DNA from: JASHSH01 sp036490215
GTDB lineage: Bacteria; Pseudomonadota; Alphaproteobacteria; Rhodospirillales; Magnetospirillaceae
Length of the DNA: 64,000 nucleotides
Direction of reading: 5' to 3'
NCBI GenBank assembly: GCA_036490215.1
Contig: DASXEH010000084.1
Span: 1-64,000 of the forward strand
Both the position numbers and the translations under genes were made by a program. A model generated the notes under the pieces. It saw nothing but the letters and a program-made list of their open reading frames with translations. It ran no database searches and had not been told where the DNA came from. Numbering within the stretch: the stretch's first letter is position 1; each line of letters starts with the position of its first letter. Shown piece after piece: positions 1 to 8,910 of the stretch.

Positions 1-2
1 AT

Positions 3-3000
3 ACGGTCACCGTCGCCAATGTCGAGACGATCATCGGCGGCACAGAGAGTGATACTGTCGTGCTGACCACTGTCCTCAGCGCGAGCGGCATCGATCTCGG
101 CGGCGGTGGCGACAGTCTGGCATTGGCTGCGGGCAGCAACGCCCTCACCGTAGCCAATGTCGCGACCCTTGTGGGCGGCGCGGGTAACGATCAGGTTACG
201 TTAGCAACAACCGCGAACGGCAATTTCATCGGTCTGGGCGCCGGCGCCGACAAGCTCACGCTTGCCAATAGTGCTTCCAATGATCTCACGGTCGTCAATG
301 TCGAGACTGTGATCGCTGGAGCGGGCGACGATATCGTTCATTTGGGTGGCGCCATCGCCAGCGGATTGATCGATCTCGGTTCAGGCGATGACAGCTTGAT
401 TTTGACCAATGCCGCGCACAACACGGTCACGATCCGCAATATCGAGGAGATGGTCGGCGGCAGTGGCAGCGATATCGTCACAGGCATGGGAAGCCTCGCG
501 GCGACCGTCGATCTCGGCGGTGGCGGGGATAAGCTGATTCTAGGCGGTGCGCCCAACACCGTTACGGTCTCGAATGTCGAGACGATCATTGGCGGCACCG
601 CCAGCGATCAGGTGACGGTGATGACGGCCTTCACCGGCGGCACGATCGACCTCGGCGGTGGCAGCGACTCGCTGACCTTGGCGGCCGTTGGCGGGAATAC
701 GCTGACCATCGCCAATATCGAGACGGTCGTCGGTTCCGTTGGCAGTGACATCGTCACTCTGGCAACAGCCCTCTCCGCTGGCACGATTGATCTCGGTGGC
801 GGCGACGACAAATTGGCTCTCGGCGGCGCTGTCAATACGGTCGTGGTTCTCAATGTCGAGACGGTGATCGGCTCGGCCGGCAACGACACCGTGACGCTGG
901 GCGATGACTTTCTGTCCGGATTGATCGACCTTTCCGGCGGAACGAACAAGCTGATCCTGGCCAATGCTGCGACCAATATCGTCACCGTGGCAAATGTTGC
1001 GACTCTGATTGGCGGCTCCGGCGACGATATCATTCATCTGAATAGTGCGATCACCGGCGGCCACTTCGATCTTGGTGCCGGTGACGACTCAGTCACGCTG
1101 GCCAACGCCAAAACGAATCTCCTGACGGTGCTCAACGTCGAGACCGTGAGTGGCGGCACTGGCGCGGATACAGTGGCACTCGGCGGTCAGATCACTGGTG
1201 GATTGATCGATCTGGGCTCGGGCGCGGATAAGCTCTCCCTGTTTGCCGCCGCTACCAATGCCATAACGGTGATCAATGTCGAAACCATGATCGGCTCGAC
1301 CGGTAGCGACCAAATTACGGTCAATGGCAGCCTGACGGGAGCCTTCTTCGATCTCGGGGCTGGCGCCGACAGCGTTACCCTGAATGCCGCCAACAACACG
1401 ATCACCTTCGCCAATATCGAGACGGTTATCGGTAGTGGCGGCGATGATGCAATCAGGCTGATGACCTCGTTCACATCCGGCTTGATCGATCTCGGGGCCG
1501 GTGATGACAAGATCGTCTTGGCTGCCGTGGGCAACACGCTTGCCGTGGCCAATGTCGAGACGATCCTGGGTGGCGCGGGCAGCGATCTGATAACGGTGAC
1601 GACGGCCTTCTCCGGCGTGGTGGATCTGGCCGGCGGCGCCGATCGCCTGGCGCTGTCTGACGCAGGAAATACGGTCACCGTCACCAATGTGGAGACCCTG
1701 CTCGGTGGTGCGGGAGACGACATTGTCCAATGGGGCAATGTTCTCGTTGGCGCGAAGATCGATCTCGGTGCCGGTCAGGACTCGCTGTCTTTGGCGTCGA
1801 AGACATCGGGCAATTTCGTGACGGTGGTCAATGTCGAGGCATTGATCGGGAGCACTGGCGCCGACACGGTTACGGTGTCAGGCGCGGTTACCGGCGCATT
1901 GTTCGACCTTGGGTCGGGCGTAGACAAGTTGACCCTCTTCAATGCACCGAATAACACGATCACGATTGCCAATGTCGAAACCTTGATCGGTGGCAGTGGC
2001 GACGATGTCGCGGCGCTTGGTGCCGCGCTGACCGGCGGCATTTACGACCTCGGTTCCGGTCGCGATATGCTGACCTTGTTCGATGCGTCCACGAACACGG
2101 TGACCATCGCCAATATCGAGACGGTCATTGGCGGCAGTGGCAACGATATCGTTCATACTCTCGGCGCGCTGACCGGCGACTTCATCGATCTGGGGGTCGG
2201 CACCGATGCGCTGGCCCTCGGTGGTGTGGGAAACACGGTCTCGGTGGCCAATGTCGAAACGCTCATCGGTGGCGCGGGCATTGATTTCGTGACGCTAACG
2301 ACGGCCTATTCAGGCAGCATCGATCTGGGCGCCGGCAGCGATCATCTGATCTTTTCCGATCTCGGCAATACAATCACGGTCGCCAATGTCGAAACGCTGC
2401 TGGGTGGCGCCGGCAACGACATCGTTCAATGGGCGGGAACGCTGACAGGAGCCAGGATCGACCTGGCCGGCGGCGATGACACGCTGTCATTGACGGTGAA
2501 GTCTTCGGGGAACCTCGTCACCGTCATCAATGTCGAAACGTTGATCGGCAGCACTGGCACCGACACGGTGGTTCTCTCCGGAGCCGTCACCGGCGCTGTG
2601 TTCGATCTCGGCTCGGGTGCCGACAAACTCACACTGTTCAACGCGGCCAATAACCTGATCACCGTTGTCAATGTCGAGACGCTGATCGGCGGCACCGGCG
2701 ACGACGTGGTCACAGTGAACATCGCTTTGACCGGTGGGATATTCGACCTGGGCTCGGGCAGCGATATGCTGACCCTGGCCAACGCGAACAATACTGTCAC
2801 GGTCGCCAATATCGAGACCGTCATCGGTGGCGCGGCCAACGACGTCGTGCATGTCAGCGGCGCTTTGGGTGGTGGGTTCTACGACCTGAGCGCCGGGAAT
2901 GACACTCTGTTCTTGGCGGCTACCGGCGACACGATCACTATTGCCAATGTGGAGACGATGATCGGTGGCGCGGGTAGCGATCACGTGACCGTCGCCACAC

Positions 3001-3821
3001 CGTTTATGGGGAGTATTGATCTTGCAGGCGGCAATGATCAGCTCACGCTATTAGGCACGAGTAATGCGCTGACTGTCGCCAATGTCGAAACCATCCTCGG
3101 CGGTGGTGGCGACGACGCGATCACCTTTGGCCGCGCGCCGGTCGGCGGTTATGTCGATCTCGGCGACGGCAATGACAGCATCACTATGGCGACGGCGGGC
3201 GGCACGCTGACCTTGCTCAATGTCGAAACGGTGGTTGCAAGCACCGGTAGCGATATCCTGACATTCGGCACAGCGCTCAACGCAACGATCGACCTCGGCA
3301 GTGGCGCGGATAAGCTGACGCTGGCCAATGCCTTCAACGACATCACCGTCATCAATGTCGAAACGGTCGTCGCCGGCAGCGCGGGCAACGTGATTGTGGT
3401 CGGCGGAGAGACTGCGGCGGTCACCATCATCGGCGGTACTGGCGGCGATACGATCACGCCCGGCACCGGCGCTGACTCGATCACGCTGGGCGCCATCGGA
3501 ACGGGTGCGGATGCCGTCAATTATAATGCGGCCGATCTAAACAACACGCATTTCGGTGACACGGTGCGCAATTTCGACGCCGGCGCGGACAAGCTGTTCT
3601 TCAATGACCTGCAGAATGGTCAAGCGGCGCCGACCTTGGTGATGACTCAGCATTTCACCAGCTTCCAAATAACCACCGCGGGTGGACCGCAGGAAATCTA
3701 CGATACGACGGCCCACATCCTGCACATCGATGCCACTGGCGCGGCAGGTGCGGGCGATATGGCGATCACGCTGACGGGTATCAGCGGCAATGTGACCGCG
3801 GCCAACTTCGTCTGGAGCTAG
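3..3821 (+). CDS. RTX-like tandem-repeat secreted protein, 3' part
   Basis: The reading frame is open from base 3, so the gene starts outside the window; about 1272 residues are visible. It holds 25 copies of a 44-48-residue module that begins N-V/I-E-T followed by I-G-G. Each copy carries two glycine-aspartate turns of the G-x-G-x-D kind (GGAGND and DLGSGDD types), which resemble RTX calcium-binding nonapeptides. The last 130 residues are not repetitive and end in a short hydrophobic tail (NVTAANFVWS), as in type I secretion substrates. Calcium binding, export by an ABC/MFP/TolC system and a role as adhesin or surface protein are inferred from the family. No cysteine is evident in the repeats. 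It ends three bases before the convergent LysR gene. Confidence 0.85.
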   Translation, partial: TVTVANVETIIGGTESDTVVLTTVLSASGIDLGGGGDSLALAAGSNALTVANVATLVGGAGNDQVTLATTANGNFIGLGAGADKLTLANSASNDLTVVNVETVIAGAGDDIVHLGGAIASGLIDLGSGDDSLILTNAAHNTVTIRNIEEMVGGSGSDIVTGMGSLAATVDLGGGGDKLILGGAPNTVTVSNVETIIGGTASDQVTVMTAFTGGTIDLGGGSDSLTLAAVGGNTLTIANIETVVGSVGSDIVTLATALSAGTIDLGGGDDKLALGGAVNTVVVLNVETVIGSAGNDTVTLGDDFLSGLIDLSGGTNKLILANAATNIVTVANVATLIGGSGDDIIHLNSAITGGHFDLGAGDDSVTLANAKTNLLTVLNVETVSGGTGADTVALGGQITGGLIDLGSGADKLSLFAAATNAITVINVETMIGSTGSDQITVNGSLTGAFFDLGAGADSVTLNAANNTITFANIETVIGSGGDDAIRLMTSFTSGLIDLGAGDDKIVLAAVGNTLAVANVETILGGAGSDLITVTTAFSGVVDLAGGADRLALSDAGNTVTVTNVETLLGGAGDDIVQWGNVLVGAKIDLGAGQDSLSLASKTSGNFVTVVNVEALIGSTGADTVTVSGAVTGALFDLGSGVDKLTLFNAPNNTITIANVETLIGGSGDDVAALGAALTGGIYDLGSGRDMLTLFDASTNTVTIANIETVIGGSGNDIVHTLGALTGDFIDLGVGTDALALGGVGNTVSVANVETLIGGAGIDFVTLTTAYSGSIDLGAGSDHLIFSDLGNTITVANVETLLGGAGNDIVQWAGTLTGARIDLAGGDDTLSLTVKSSGNLVTVINVETLIGSTGTDTVVLSGAVTGAVFDLGSGADKLTLFNAANNLITVVNVETLIGGTGDDVVTVNIALTGGIFDLGSGSDMLTLANANNTVTVANIETVIGGAANDVVHVSGALGGGFYDLSAGNDTLFLAATGDTITIANVETMIGGAGSDHVTVATPFMGSIDLAGGNDQLTLLGTSNALTVANVETILGGGGDDAITFGRAPVGGYVDLGDGNDSITMATAGGTLTLLNVETVVASTGSDILTFGTALNATIDLGSGADKLTLANAFNDITVINVETVVAGSAGNVIVVGGETAAVTIIGGTGGDTITPGTGADSITLGAIGTGADAVNYNAADLNNTHFGDTVRNFDAGADKLFFNDLQNGQAAPTLVMTQHFTSFQITTAGGPQEIYDTTAHILHIDATGAAGAGDMAITLTGISGNVTAANFVWS

Positions 3822-3824
3822 CGG

Positions 3825-4757
3825 TTAGGTCTTCGGTTCAAACGCGCCAAGGTAGGCCCGCAGCGTATCCACGAAAAGCTGCGCCGAACGCGAAAGCTTC
3901 CGATCTGGCCGCAAGATCAATCCGCCATGACGCATCAGCGGCGGCGCGAGGCCGATCACCTCACGCACCGCTTTACGCAACAGATCGCCGGCCATCATTA
4001 GGCGCGGCATGATGGCGATGGTATCCGTCGACAGCAGCATCTCGCGGATCAGTGGCAGGGAGCTACTGCGCAGCGCGTTATCCTGCGACAGATCGAGGCT
4101 TTGGATAAAGCGCTCGATATCGCGGTGAACCCTTTGGGTCGCCGTCGGCAAAGCCAGCGGATATTTACCAAGCATCGCGGCGGTGAGCTTGCCCTTGCGA
4201 AACAGGGGATGGCCGGTGCGTGCGACGATGACGATCGGCTCTTCGTACAGCACCGCGCGGTGAAACCGGTCGGTCTTGGCGGCCTCATAGAGACGGCCCA
4301 CCACCATGTCGACCTCGCCTAGCTGCAGAGCCGCAAGCATCTCCTCAGTGCGGCCTTGCACGACCCCGACGGCGATTTCCGGATGGGTGTCGCGCATCCG
4401 TGCCAGAACGCCAGGAAGCAAACCTGCCGCTGCAGCCGGCAGAGCGCCGATCGAGATCGTACCGGCGCCGTGATCGATGGTCTGGTCGAGCTCCTGTTCC
4501 AGGCGGTGGAGTTCGAAGACGACCGAGCGCGCGGTCTCGATGACGCGTTCGCCAACGGCTGTGGGCGTGACGCCCTTGTTGTGGCGCTGGAACAGGGGCA
4601 CACCCATCATCAACTCTGTCTCGCGGAGCGCCTGGGTGACGGCTGGCTGGGTCAGGCCCAGAACCTTGGCCGCGCGCACAACGCTACCTTGCGCGGCGAT
4701 CGTTTCGATCACCCGCAAATGACGGATTTTCAGTCGTCGGTCGAGTGCGCGCTTCAC
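3825..4757 (-). CDS. LysR-family transcriptional regulator
   Basis: A 310-residue protein with the LysR layout: a winged HTH in the first 65 residues (SVVRAAKVLGLTQPAVTQAL is the helix-turn-helix) and a periplasmic-binding-like effector domain from about residue 95. It resembles regulators of aromatic-acid operons (PcaQ/GalR type). The start is GTG and overlaps the stop of the upstream dehydrogenase by 4 bp (GTGA), so it is the last gene of the VOC-galBCD operon. That is unusual, since LysR genes are mostly divergent from their targets. It probably responds to an aromatic acid or ring-cleavage product; the ligand is not known. Confidence 0.9.
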   Translation of the reverse strand: MKRALDRRLKIRHLRVIETIAAQGSVVRAAKVLGLTQPAVTQALRETELMMGVPLFQRHNKGVTPTAVGERVIETARSVVFELHRLEQELDQTIDHGAGTISIGALPAAAAGLLPGVLARMRDTHPEIAVGVVQGRTEEMLAALQLGEVDMVVGRLYEAAKTDRFHRAVLYEEPIVIVARTGHPLFRKGKLTAAMLGKYPLALPTATQRVHRDIERFIQSLDLSQDNALRSSSLPLIREMLLSTDTIAIMPRLMMAGDLLRKAVREVIGLAPPLMRHGGLILRPDRKLSRSAQLFVDTLRAYLGAFEPKT

Positions 4758-5665
4758 CGGCGCTGATTGTGCGCCCGAATCGCCGGTTCGTCGATATCCG
4801 GTTGCACGGCCAGCAACGCGTCGATCCGGTCCACCAGGGCTGCAGCCTTATCGACCGGCTTGCCGGACTTGCCGAGCTGATAGGTCAATGCCTGGCGATC
4901 GGCGATCCGTTCGCTGAGCAAGGGCTCGATGCCCACTTCGGCCACGGTCCGCGCGGCTTCACGCATTTCTTCGGCGCGGCGGCGGCCATGCATGACGGTG
5001 CGCGAGACCATGTAATTGGCCGTCTTCGTCCAGTCGGGCAGGGGCAACATGTCGCCCAACGAGTTGAGCACGTCGGCCTCGACTCCGTAGCGGCGCGCCG
5101 CCATCAGGCTCTCGGTCAATAGGGCTTCGATGCCCTTGGTAAGAACGCTGCGGCAGAGCTTCACTGCCGAGGCGCGGCCGACTTCGGTGTCGTAGACGCG
5201 TGCGTCGAAATTCAAGGGCGCTGCGATCTCCAGGAAATCGGCGGCGTGCGCGCCACCAAGCAGCATCGGCACGCGCAACCCATGCGGGGGCACGGAGCTC
5301 ATCACGGCGGCTTCGACATAACGCCCACCGGCGGTGTTGATGAGTTGGCTGGCCTCGCGCTTCACCCCCGGTGAAGCCGAGTTGAGATCGACGAAGAATG
5401 TACCCTCGCGGATTTCGCCACATACTGAACGGGCGGCATTCAGCGTCTCGGCGGCAGTGACGGCGCTGAAGACGATCTGCGCGCCGGCCACGGCTTCGGA
5501 TGCGCTCTTACACGCCACGGCATTACCATCCTGCGGCATGGCCTGGTCGAATTTGGTGTCATAGGCGCTGATGGTCTGGACGCCTTTGGCGCGCAGTTCG
5601 CTGGCAAAGATGCCGCCGACCTCGCCATAGCCGATCAGGGCGATGCTAGATGGCGTCGTCGACAT
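4754..5665 (-). CDS. NAD(P)-dependent dehydrogenase, 6PGDH-like with DUF1932 C-domain
   Basis: A 303-residue oxidoreductase. The N-terminal Rossmann fold has G12-x-G14-xx-G17 (LIGYGEVGG), and the C-terminal half is the helical DUF1932 domain found in distant 6-phosphogluconate/beta-hydroxyacid dehydrogenases. The substrate is unknown. It overlaps galD by 20 bp and lysR by 4 bp, so it is translationally coupled in the 4-oxalomesaconate operon and may reduce or oxidise a side product of that pathway. It is not part of the described Pseudomonas gal operon. Confidence 0.82.
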   Translation of the reverse strand: MSTTPSSIALIGYGEVGGIFASELRAKGVQTISAYDTKFDQAMPQDGNAVACKSASEAVAGAQIVFSAVTAAETLNAARSVCGEIREGTFFVDLNSASPGVKREASQLINTAGGRYVEAAVMSSVPPHGLRVPMLLGGAHAADFLEIAAPLNFDARVYDTEVGRASAVKLCRSVLTKGIEALLTESLMAARRYGVEADVLNSLGDMLPLPDWTKTANYMVSRTVMHGRRRAEEMREAARTVAEVGIEPLLSERIADRQALTYQLGKSGKPVDKAAALVDRIDALLAVQPDIDEPAIRAHNQRR

Positions 5666-6728
5666 GAACCTCTCCCGTCATCAGCTTGCGTGCCGTGCGC
5701 AACAAAGCAGCACGGCGAACCACCGGTTTGCCATCGACCATCTCGGTTTGGGCCTGCACCGAGAAGAATCCGGTCGGATGCTCAACCTCGATCGATTGTG
5801 TATCGCCCGCGGCTTGGTCCATTTTCGCGATCCCGTCGGCGACCGAACCGGGCAGGGCGCAGGCCGTGGCAACGCTGACTGCACCCAGCACGCCCACCGC
5901 CTTGTGGACACGATGGGGAATGAAGTTACGCGTGGAGATATGTCCGCCATGGGCCGGCGGCGCAATCAGGCACATCTTCGGTACGGTCTTCTTCGCGACG
6001 TCGCCCAGATTCATCATCGGACCGACGGCGAGACGGATACGCTCGACCTTTTCGCGCAGCACCGTATCGGCTTCCAGGTCTTCAGGCGATTCATAGCCGG
6101 TCTTGCCCAGATCGGCGGCGCGCATCAACACCACGGGCATGCCGTTGTCGATGCAGGTGACCTCGACGCCCTCGACCACATCGCACACATGGCCCGTGGG
6201 CAACAGGGCGCCACAGCTCGATCCCGCCACGTCGAGAAATTCGATCATGATCGGCGCTGCAGTGCCGGGCACGCCGTCGATCCGCGCGGTACCGTCGTAA
6301 CGCACCTTGCCTTTCGGCGTCTCGACTGCCGCCACCGCCAGACTATCGGTATTGACCATCCGGATACGCACAGGGGTCACGTCACCCGCGGGCTTCACCC
6401 AGCCTTGCTCGATGGCGAAAGGACCGACGCCGGCGAGGATGTTGCCGCAGTTCTGCGAGGGATCGACGCGCGGCTCGTTCACCACAACCTGAAGGAACAG
6501 GTAGTCGACATCGGCATCGGGATGGGTAGAGGGCTTCACCACAGCGACTTTGCTGGTCAACGGATCGGCGCCGCCCAGGCCATCAATCTGGCGGTCATCG
6601 GGCGACCCCATGGCGGCCAGCAGGATGCGGTCACGTTCGGCTTCGTCCTCGGGCAGATCGGTGCCACGGAAGTAAAGGCCCTTGGAGGTGCCGCCGCGCA
6701 TGATGGTGCAGGGGATCGCGCGGGTCAT
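5646..6728 (-). CDS. galD: 4-oxalomesaconate tautomerase (PrpF family)
   Basis: A 360-residue member of the PrpF/diaminopimelate-epimerase fold. The N-terminal signature IMRGGTSKGLYF and the NCGNILAGVGPFA segment (around residue 100) are as in GalD of Pseudomonas putida. GalD converts the enol or keto product of gallate or protocatechuate 4,5-cleavage to the 4-oxalomesaconate form used by the hydratase. The call over PrpF (methylaconitate isomerase) rests on its neighbours galB and galC. It is separated from galC by 5 bp and overlaps the next gene by 20 bp. Confidence 0.88.
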   Translation of the reverse strand: MTRAIPCTIMRGGTSKGLYFRGTDLPEDEAERDRILLAAMGSPDDRQIDGLGGADPLTSKVAVVKPSTHPDADVDYLFLQVVVNEPRVDPSQNCGNILAGVGPFAIEQGWVKPAGDVTPVRIRMVNTDSLAVAAVETPKGKVRYDGTARIDGVPGTAAPIMIEFLDVAGSSCGALLPTGHVCDVVEGVEVTCIDNGMPVVLMRAADLGKTGYESPEDLEADTVLREKVERIRLAVGPMMNLGDVAKKTVPKMCLIAPPAHGGHISTRNFIPHRVHKAVGVLGAVSVATACALPGSVADGIAKMDQAAGDTQSIEVEHPTGFFSVQAQTEMVDGKPVVRRAALLRTARKLMTGEVHVDDAI

Positions 6729-6733
6729 GATGT

Positions 6734-7420
6734 TCAGTCCTTGCCGTAATCGCGATAGGCGAGGCCCTTGGCCGCCAGCTTCTCGCGCATGGCGTAGATG
6801 TCGAGGCCGAGTTCGCCGGCGGTGAGGCGCTTGCGGTTGGCGGCTTCCTTGGCTTCGCGTGCGGTGCCGGCTTTGACCACTTCGGCCACTTCTTCACGCC
6901 GCACGACGACGACGCCATCATCGTCGGCGACAATCACATCACCCGGTTCGATGCTGGCGCCGGCACAGACCAAGGGCACATTCACCGAGCCCAGCGTTTC
7001 CTTCACCGTGCCTTGCGCCGAAATCGCTTTCGACCAGACCGGGAAGCCAATCTGCTGCAATTCAACCACATCGCGGCAGCCCGCGTCGATCACCAGACCA
7101 CGCACGCCGCGCGCTATCACCGAACCGGCGAGAAGTTCGCCGAAATAGCCAGCATCGCTGGGTGAGGTCGGTGCCACGACCAAAATGTCGCCGGGGCTAC
7201 ATTGCTCGACGGCGACATGAATCATCCAGTTGTCAGCCGGCGGAATCTCGACCGTCACCGCCGAACCCGCGATACGCGCGCCACGCCAGATCGGGCGCAT
7301 ATAGGAGGCGAGCATGCCCTTGCGGCCTTGGGCCTCGTGCACCGTGGCCACGCCCATCTTGGCCAGCGCATCGATCAACGCCGCATCGGCACGCGGCACG
7401 TTTCGATAAACGACGTTCAT
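6734..7420 (-). CDS. galC: 4-carboxy-4-hydroxy-2-oxoadipate aldolase (LigK/GalC)
   Basis: A 228-residue class II aldolase of the HMG/CHA (RraA-like) family. It cleaves 4-carboxy-4-hydroxy-2-oxoadipate to pyruvate and oxaloacetate and usually also decarboxylates oxaloacetate. The metal/substrate motif GELLAGS (94-100) and the R116-D117 pair within GLVIDAGCRD are present. The open frame extends further upstream, but the ATG at 7420 is the likely start: it overlaps the galB stop as ATGA and the encoded N-terminus (MNVVYRNVPR) matches the family. It lies third in the operon. Confidence 0.9.
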   Translation of the reverse strand: MNVVYRNVPRADAALIDALAKMGVATVHEAQGRKGMLASYMRPIWRGARIAGSAVTVEIPPADNWMIHVAVEQCSPGDILVVAPTSPSDAGYFGELLAGSVIARGVRGLVIDAGCRDVVELQQIGFPVWSKAISAQGTVKETLGSVNVPLVCAGASIEPGDVIVADDDGVVVVRREEVAEVVKAGTAREAKEAANRKRLTAGELGLDIYAMREKLAAKGLAYRDYGKD

Positions 7421-8139
7421 GCCAGCGTCTCCACCACATGGGGGAACACGGCCATGTAACCTTCGCCGTATTTGATCGACTTCTTGTCGGAGTTGCGTGC
7501 GGCCTGAACCCCGCGCTGCAGGGCGACGCGGGTGTAGTAGTCCCACAGATGCTCCTGGCCGGCCATGCATTCGATGGCGGCGCGCTTCTTGTCCCAGACC
7601 TCGGTGATATCGAGCAGCATCGACGGCTTCCAATCGCATTGTTCGGGCTGGTGCGGCTCGAACAGGAAGACTGGCGGTGCGCCGACAATCTTCTCGCCGG
7701 GCTTGTGACCCTCGGCCTGCGCGATGATGCGCGCATGCTGCGCCAGATCGGCCGAAGCCGGGTGATCGAAGTTGTAGGGGTCCTTCAGCGAGTGGGTCAG
7801 CACGAAGGAGGGGAGAATCTTGCGGTAGACATCGACCAGACGGAACAAAGCCTTTTCGTCGATGCGCAGGGGATAGTCGCCCAGATCGAAGAACTCGATG
7901 TTGTGGGCGCCCAAAGCTTGCGCGGCCTTTTCCGCTTCGACCCGCCGCTCGCGCTTGACGATCTCTTCCGTCATATCAGCGCCACGACGCCAGAGCTTGG
8001 CCGATTCGCCGCGTTCGCCGTATGACAAGCAGACGATCGTCACCTCCCAGCCTTTCTGGGCATGGAGCGCGATCGCGCCGGCCGCGCGCCAGACGAAATC
8101 GGCGGAATGAGCGCTGACGACGAGAGCGGCCTTGGCCAT
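7417..8139 (-). CDS. galB: 4-oxalomesaconate hydratase (PIG-L fold)
   Basis: A 240-residue PIG-L/LmbE-fold protein. In place of the usual HPDD zinc motif it has H11-S-A-D14 followed by FVWRA, which is the form seen in GalB, the zinc hydratase that adds water to 4-oxalomesaconate. A second ligand region, NFDHPAS, lies near residue 125. It is 3 bp from the VOC gene stop and overlaps galC by 4 bp. A deacetylase role is less likely given galC and galD next door. Confidence 0.88.
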   Translation of the reverse strand: MAKAALVVSAHSADFVWRAAGAIALHAQKGWEVTIVCLSYGERGESAKLWRRGADMTEEIVKRERRVEAEKAAQALGAHNIEFFDLGDYPLRIDEKALFRLVDVYRKILPSFVLTHSLKDPYNFDHPASADLAQHARIIAQAEGHKPGEKIVGAPPVFLFEPHQPEQCDWKPSMLLDITEVWDKKRAAIECMAGQEHLWDYYTRVALQRGVQAARNSDKKSIKYGEGYMAVFPHVVETLA

Positions 8140-8142
8140 GGC

Positions 8143-8829
8143 TCAGCCCTTGCCGTCGGTGCGCTTGAAATCGGCCCAGCGCGAACTGCCGCCCTGCGTC
8201 CAGCGGACAGGAGCGGGCAAGTCCTCGGTCAGCAGGCCTGGATTCTTCAACCGCGTATCCTGGCCGGGGACCGGATTCTTAATGGCTTCTTCGAGCGTGA
8301 GCGCCAAGTTCCATTCCTCGGAGCGGCGGATTTCGTTGTCATGATACACGCGATCGAGACCCCAGAAGATTTCCAGGCGATGGCCGTCCGGATCGCGGAA
8401 TTCGACGGCAATTTGCACGCCGGCGCGGCGACGGCCTTCGAAATCGATCGGCACGCCGACGCGGCGCAGATGATTGCGCGCGGTCACCACTTCATCGAGG
8501 GTCGCGACTTCGAAAGCGATGTGGTTGAGTTCGACATTGGGCGACTTATCCTTCATCGAGCCGACCAGAGCGATGCCATGATGATCAGGGTCGAAGCGCA
8601 TGAAGCACATGCGGCCGGGCACCATGCTCTCGGGGTACCAATCGGACACTTTGAAGCCGAGGATCTCAGTATAGAAGCGCACCGAGAGGTCGATATCGCT
8701 GCAGTTCAGGACCACATGGCCGATCTTGGTGATCTTGAAAAGAGAACGTGGTATCGCGCCGGCCGTCGCATCCGTCTGCTCCGCCATCGTATTGCTGTCC
8801 ATTGTGACCATATCGCCCATTCCAATCAT
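8143..8829 (-). CDS. VOC-family protein, candidate extradiol ring-cleavage dioxygenase
   Basis: A 228-residue single-domain vicinal-oxygen-chelate protein. The three metal ligands of the family are visible: H38 (KIGHVVLN), H103 (ELNHIAFEV) and E153 (HRLEIFWG). This 2-His-1-carboxylate set fits an Fe(II) or Mn(II) extradiol dioxygenase. The last 70 residues are a non-VOC tail. It is the first gene of the galBCD operon, where a ring-cleavage enzyme is expected, yet the usual gallate/protocatechuate enzymes are LigB-type. Several ATGs crowd the 5' end (8829, 8820, 8811, 8802), so the exact start is uncertain. Confidence 0.78.
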   Translation of the reverse strand: MIGMGDMVTMDSNTMAEQTDATAGAIPRSLFKITKIGHVVLNCSDIDLSVRFYTEILGFKVSDWYPESMVPGRMCFMRFDPDHHGIALVGSMKDKSPNVELNHIAFEVATLDEVVTARNHLRRVGVPIDFEGRRRAGVQIAVEFRDPDGHRLEIFWGLDRVYHDNEIRRSEEWNLALTLEEAIKNPVPGQDTRLKNPGLLTEDLPAPVRWTQGGSSRWADFKRTDGKG

Positions 8830-8862
8830 TGCGATTGAATTTTAGCGCTATGGGAGCGGGGC

Positions 8863-8893
8863 TGCTTATAAGATTTGGCTCTTTGCCTATAAG
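8863..8893. promoter_or_regulatory. direct repeat in the VOC-gal operon promoter region
   Basis: Two near-identical decamers, TGCTTATAAG (8863-8872) and TGCCTATAAG (8884-8893), start exactly 21 bp apart, which is two helical turns. They lie in the 81-bp gap between the MarR stop and the VOC start. They could be half-sites for the LysR or MarR regulator, or -10-like elements. The function is inferred from position only. Confidence 0.4.
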
Positions 8894-8910
8894 CGTTTAA
8901 CCGGCGACGA

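Noticed and set aside
540..1730. Long open frames on the minus strand across the repeat gene
   Set aside because: They are mirror images of the repetitive plus-strand frame, have low-complexity translations and no ribosome sites.
1..3500. Regular DNA repeats resembling a CRISPR or satellite array
   Set aside because: The period (about 135-144 bp) is a whole number of codons, one frame stays open throughout and the changes favour synonymous or conservative sites, so it is a coding repeat.
5643..6749. 368-codon plus-strand frame opposite galD
   Set aside because: It is a shadow of the strongly supported galD gene, with no family features.
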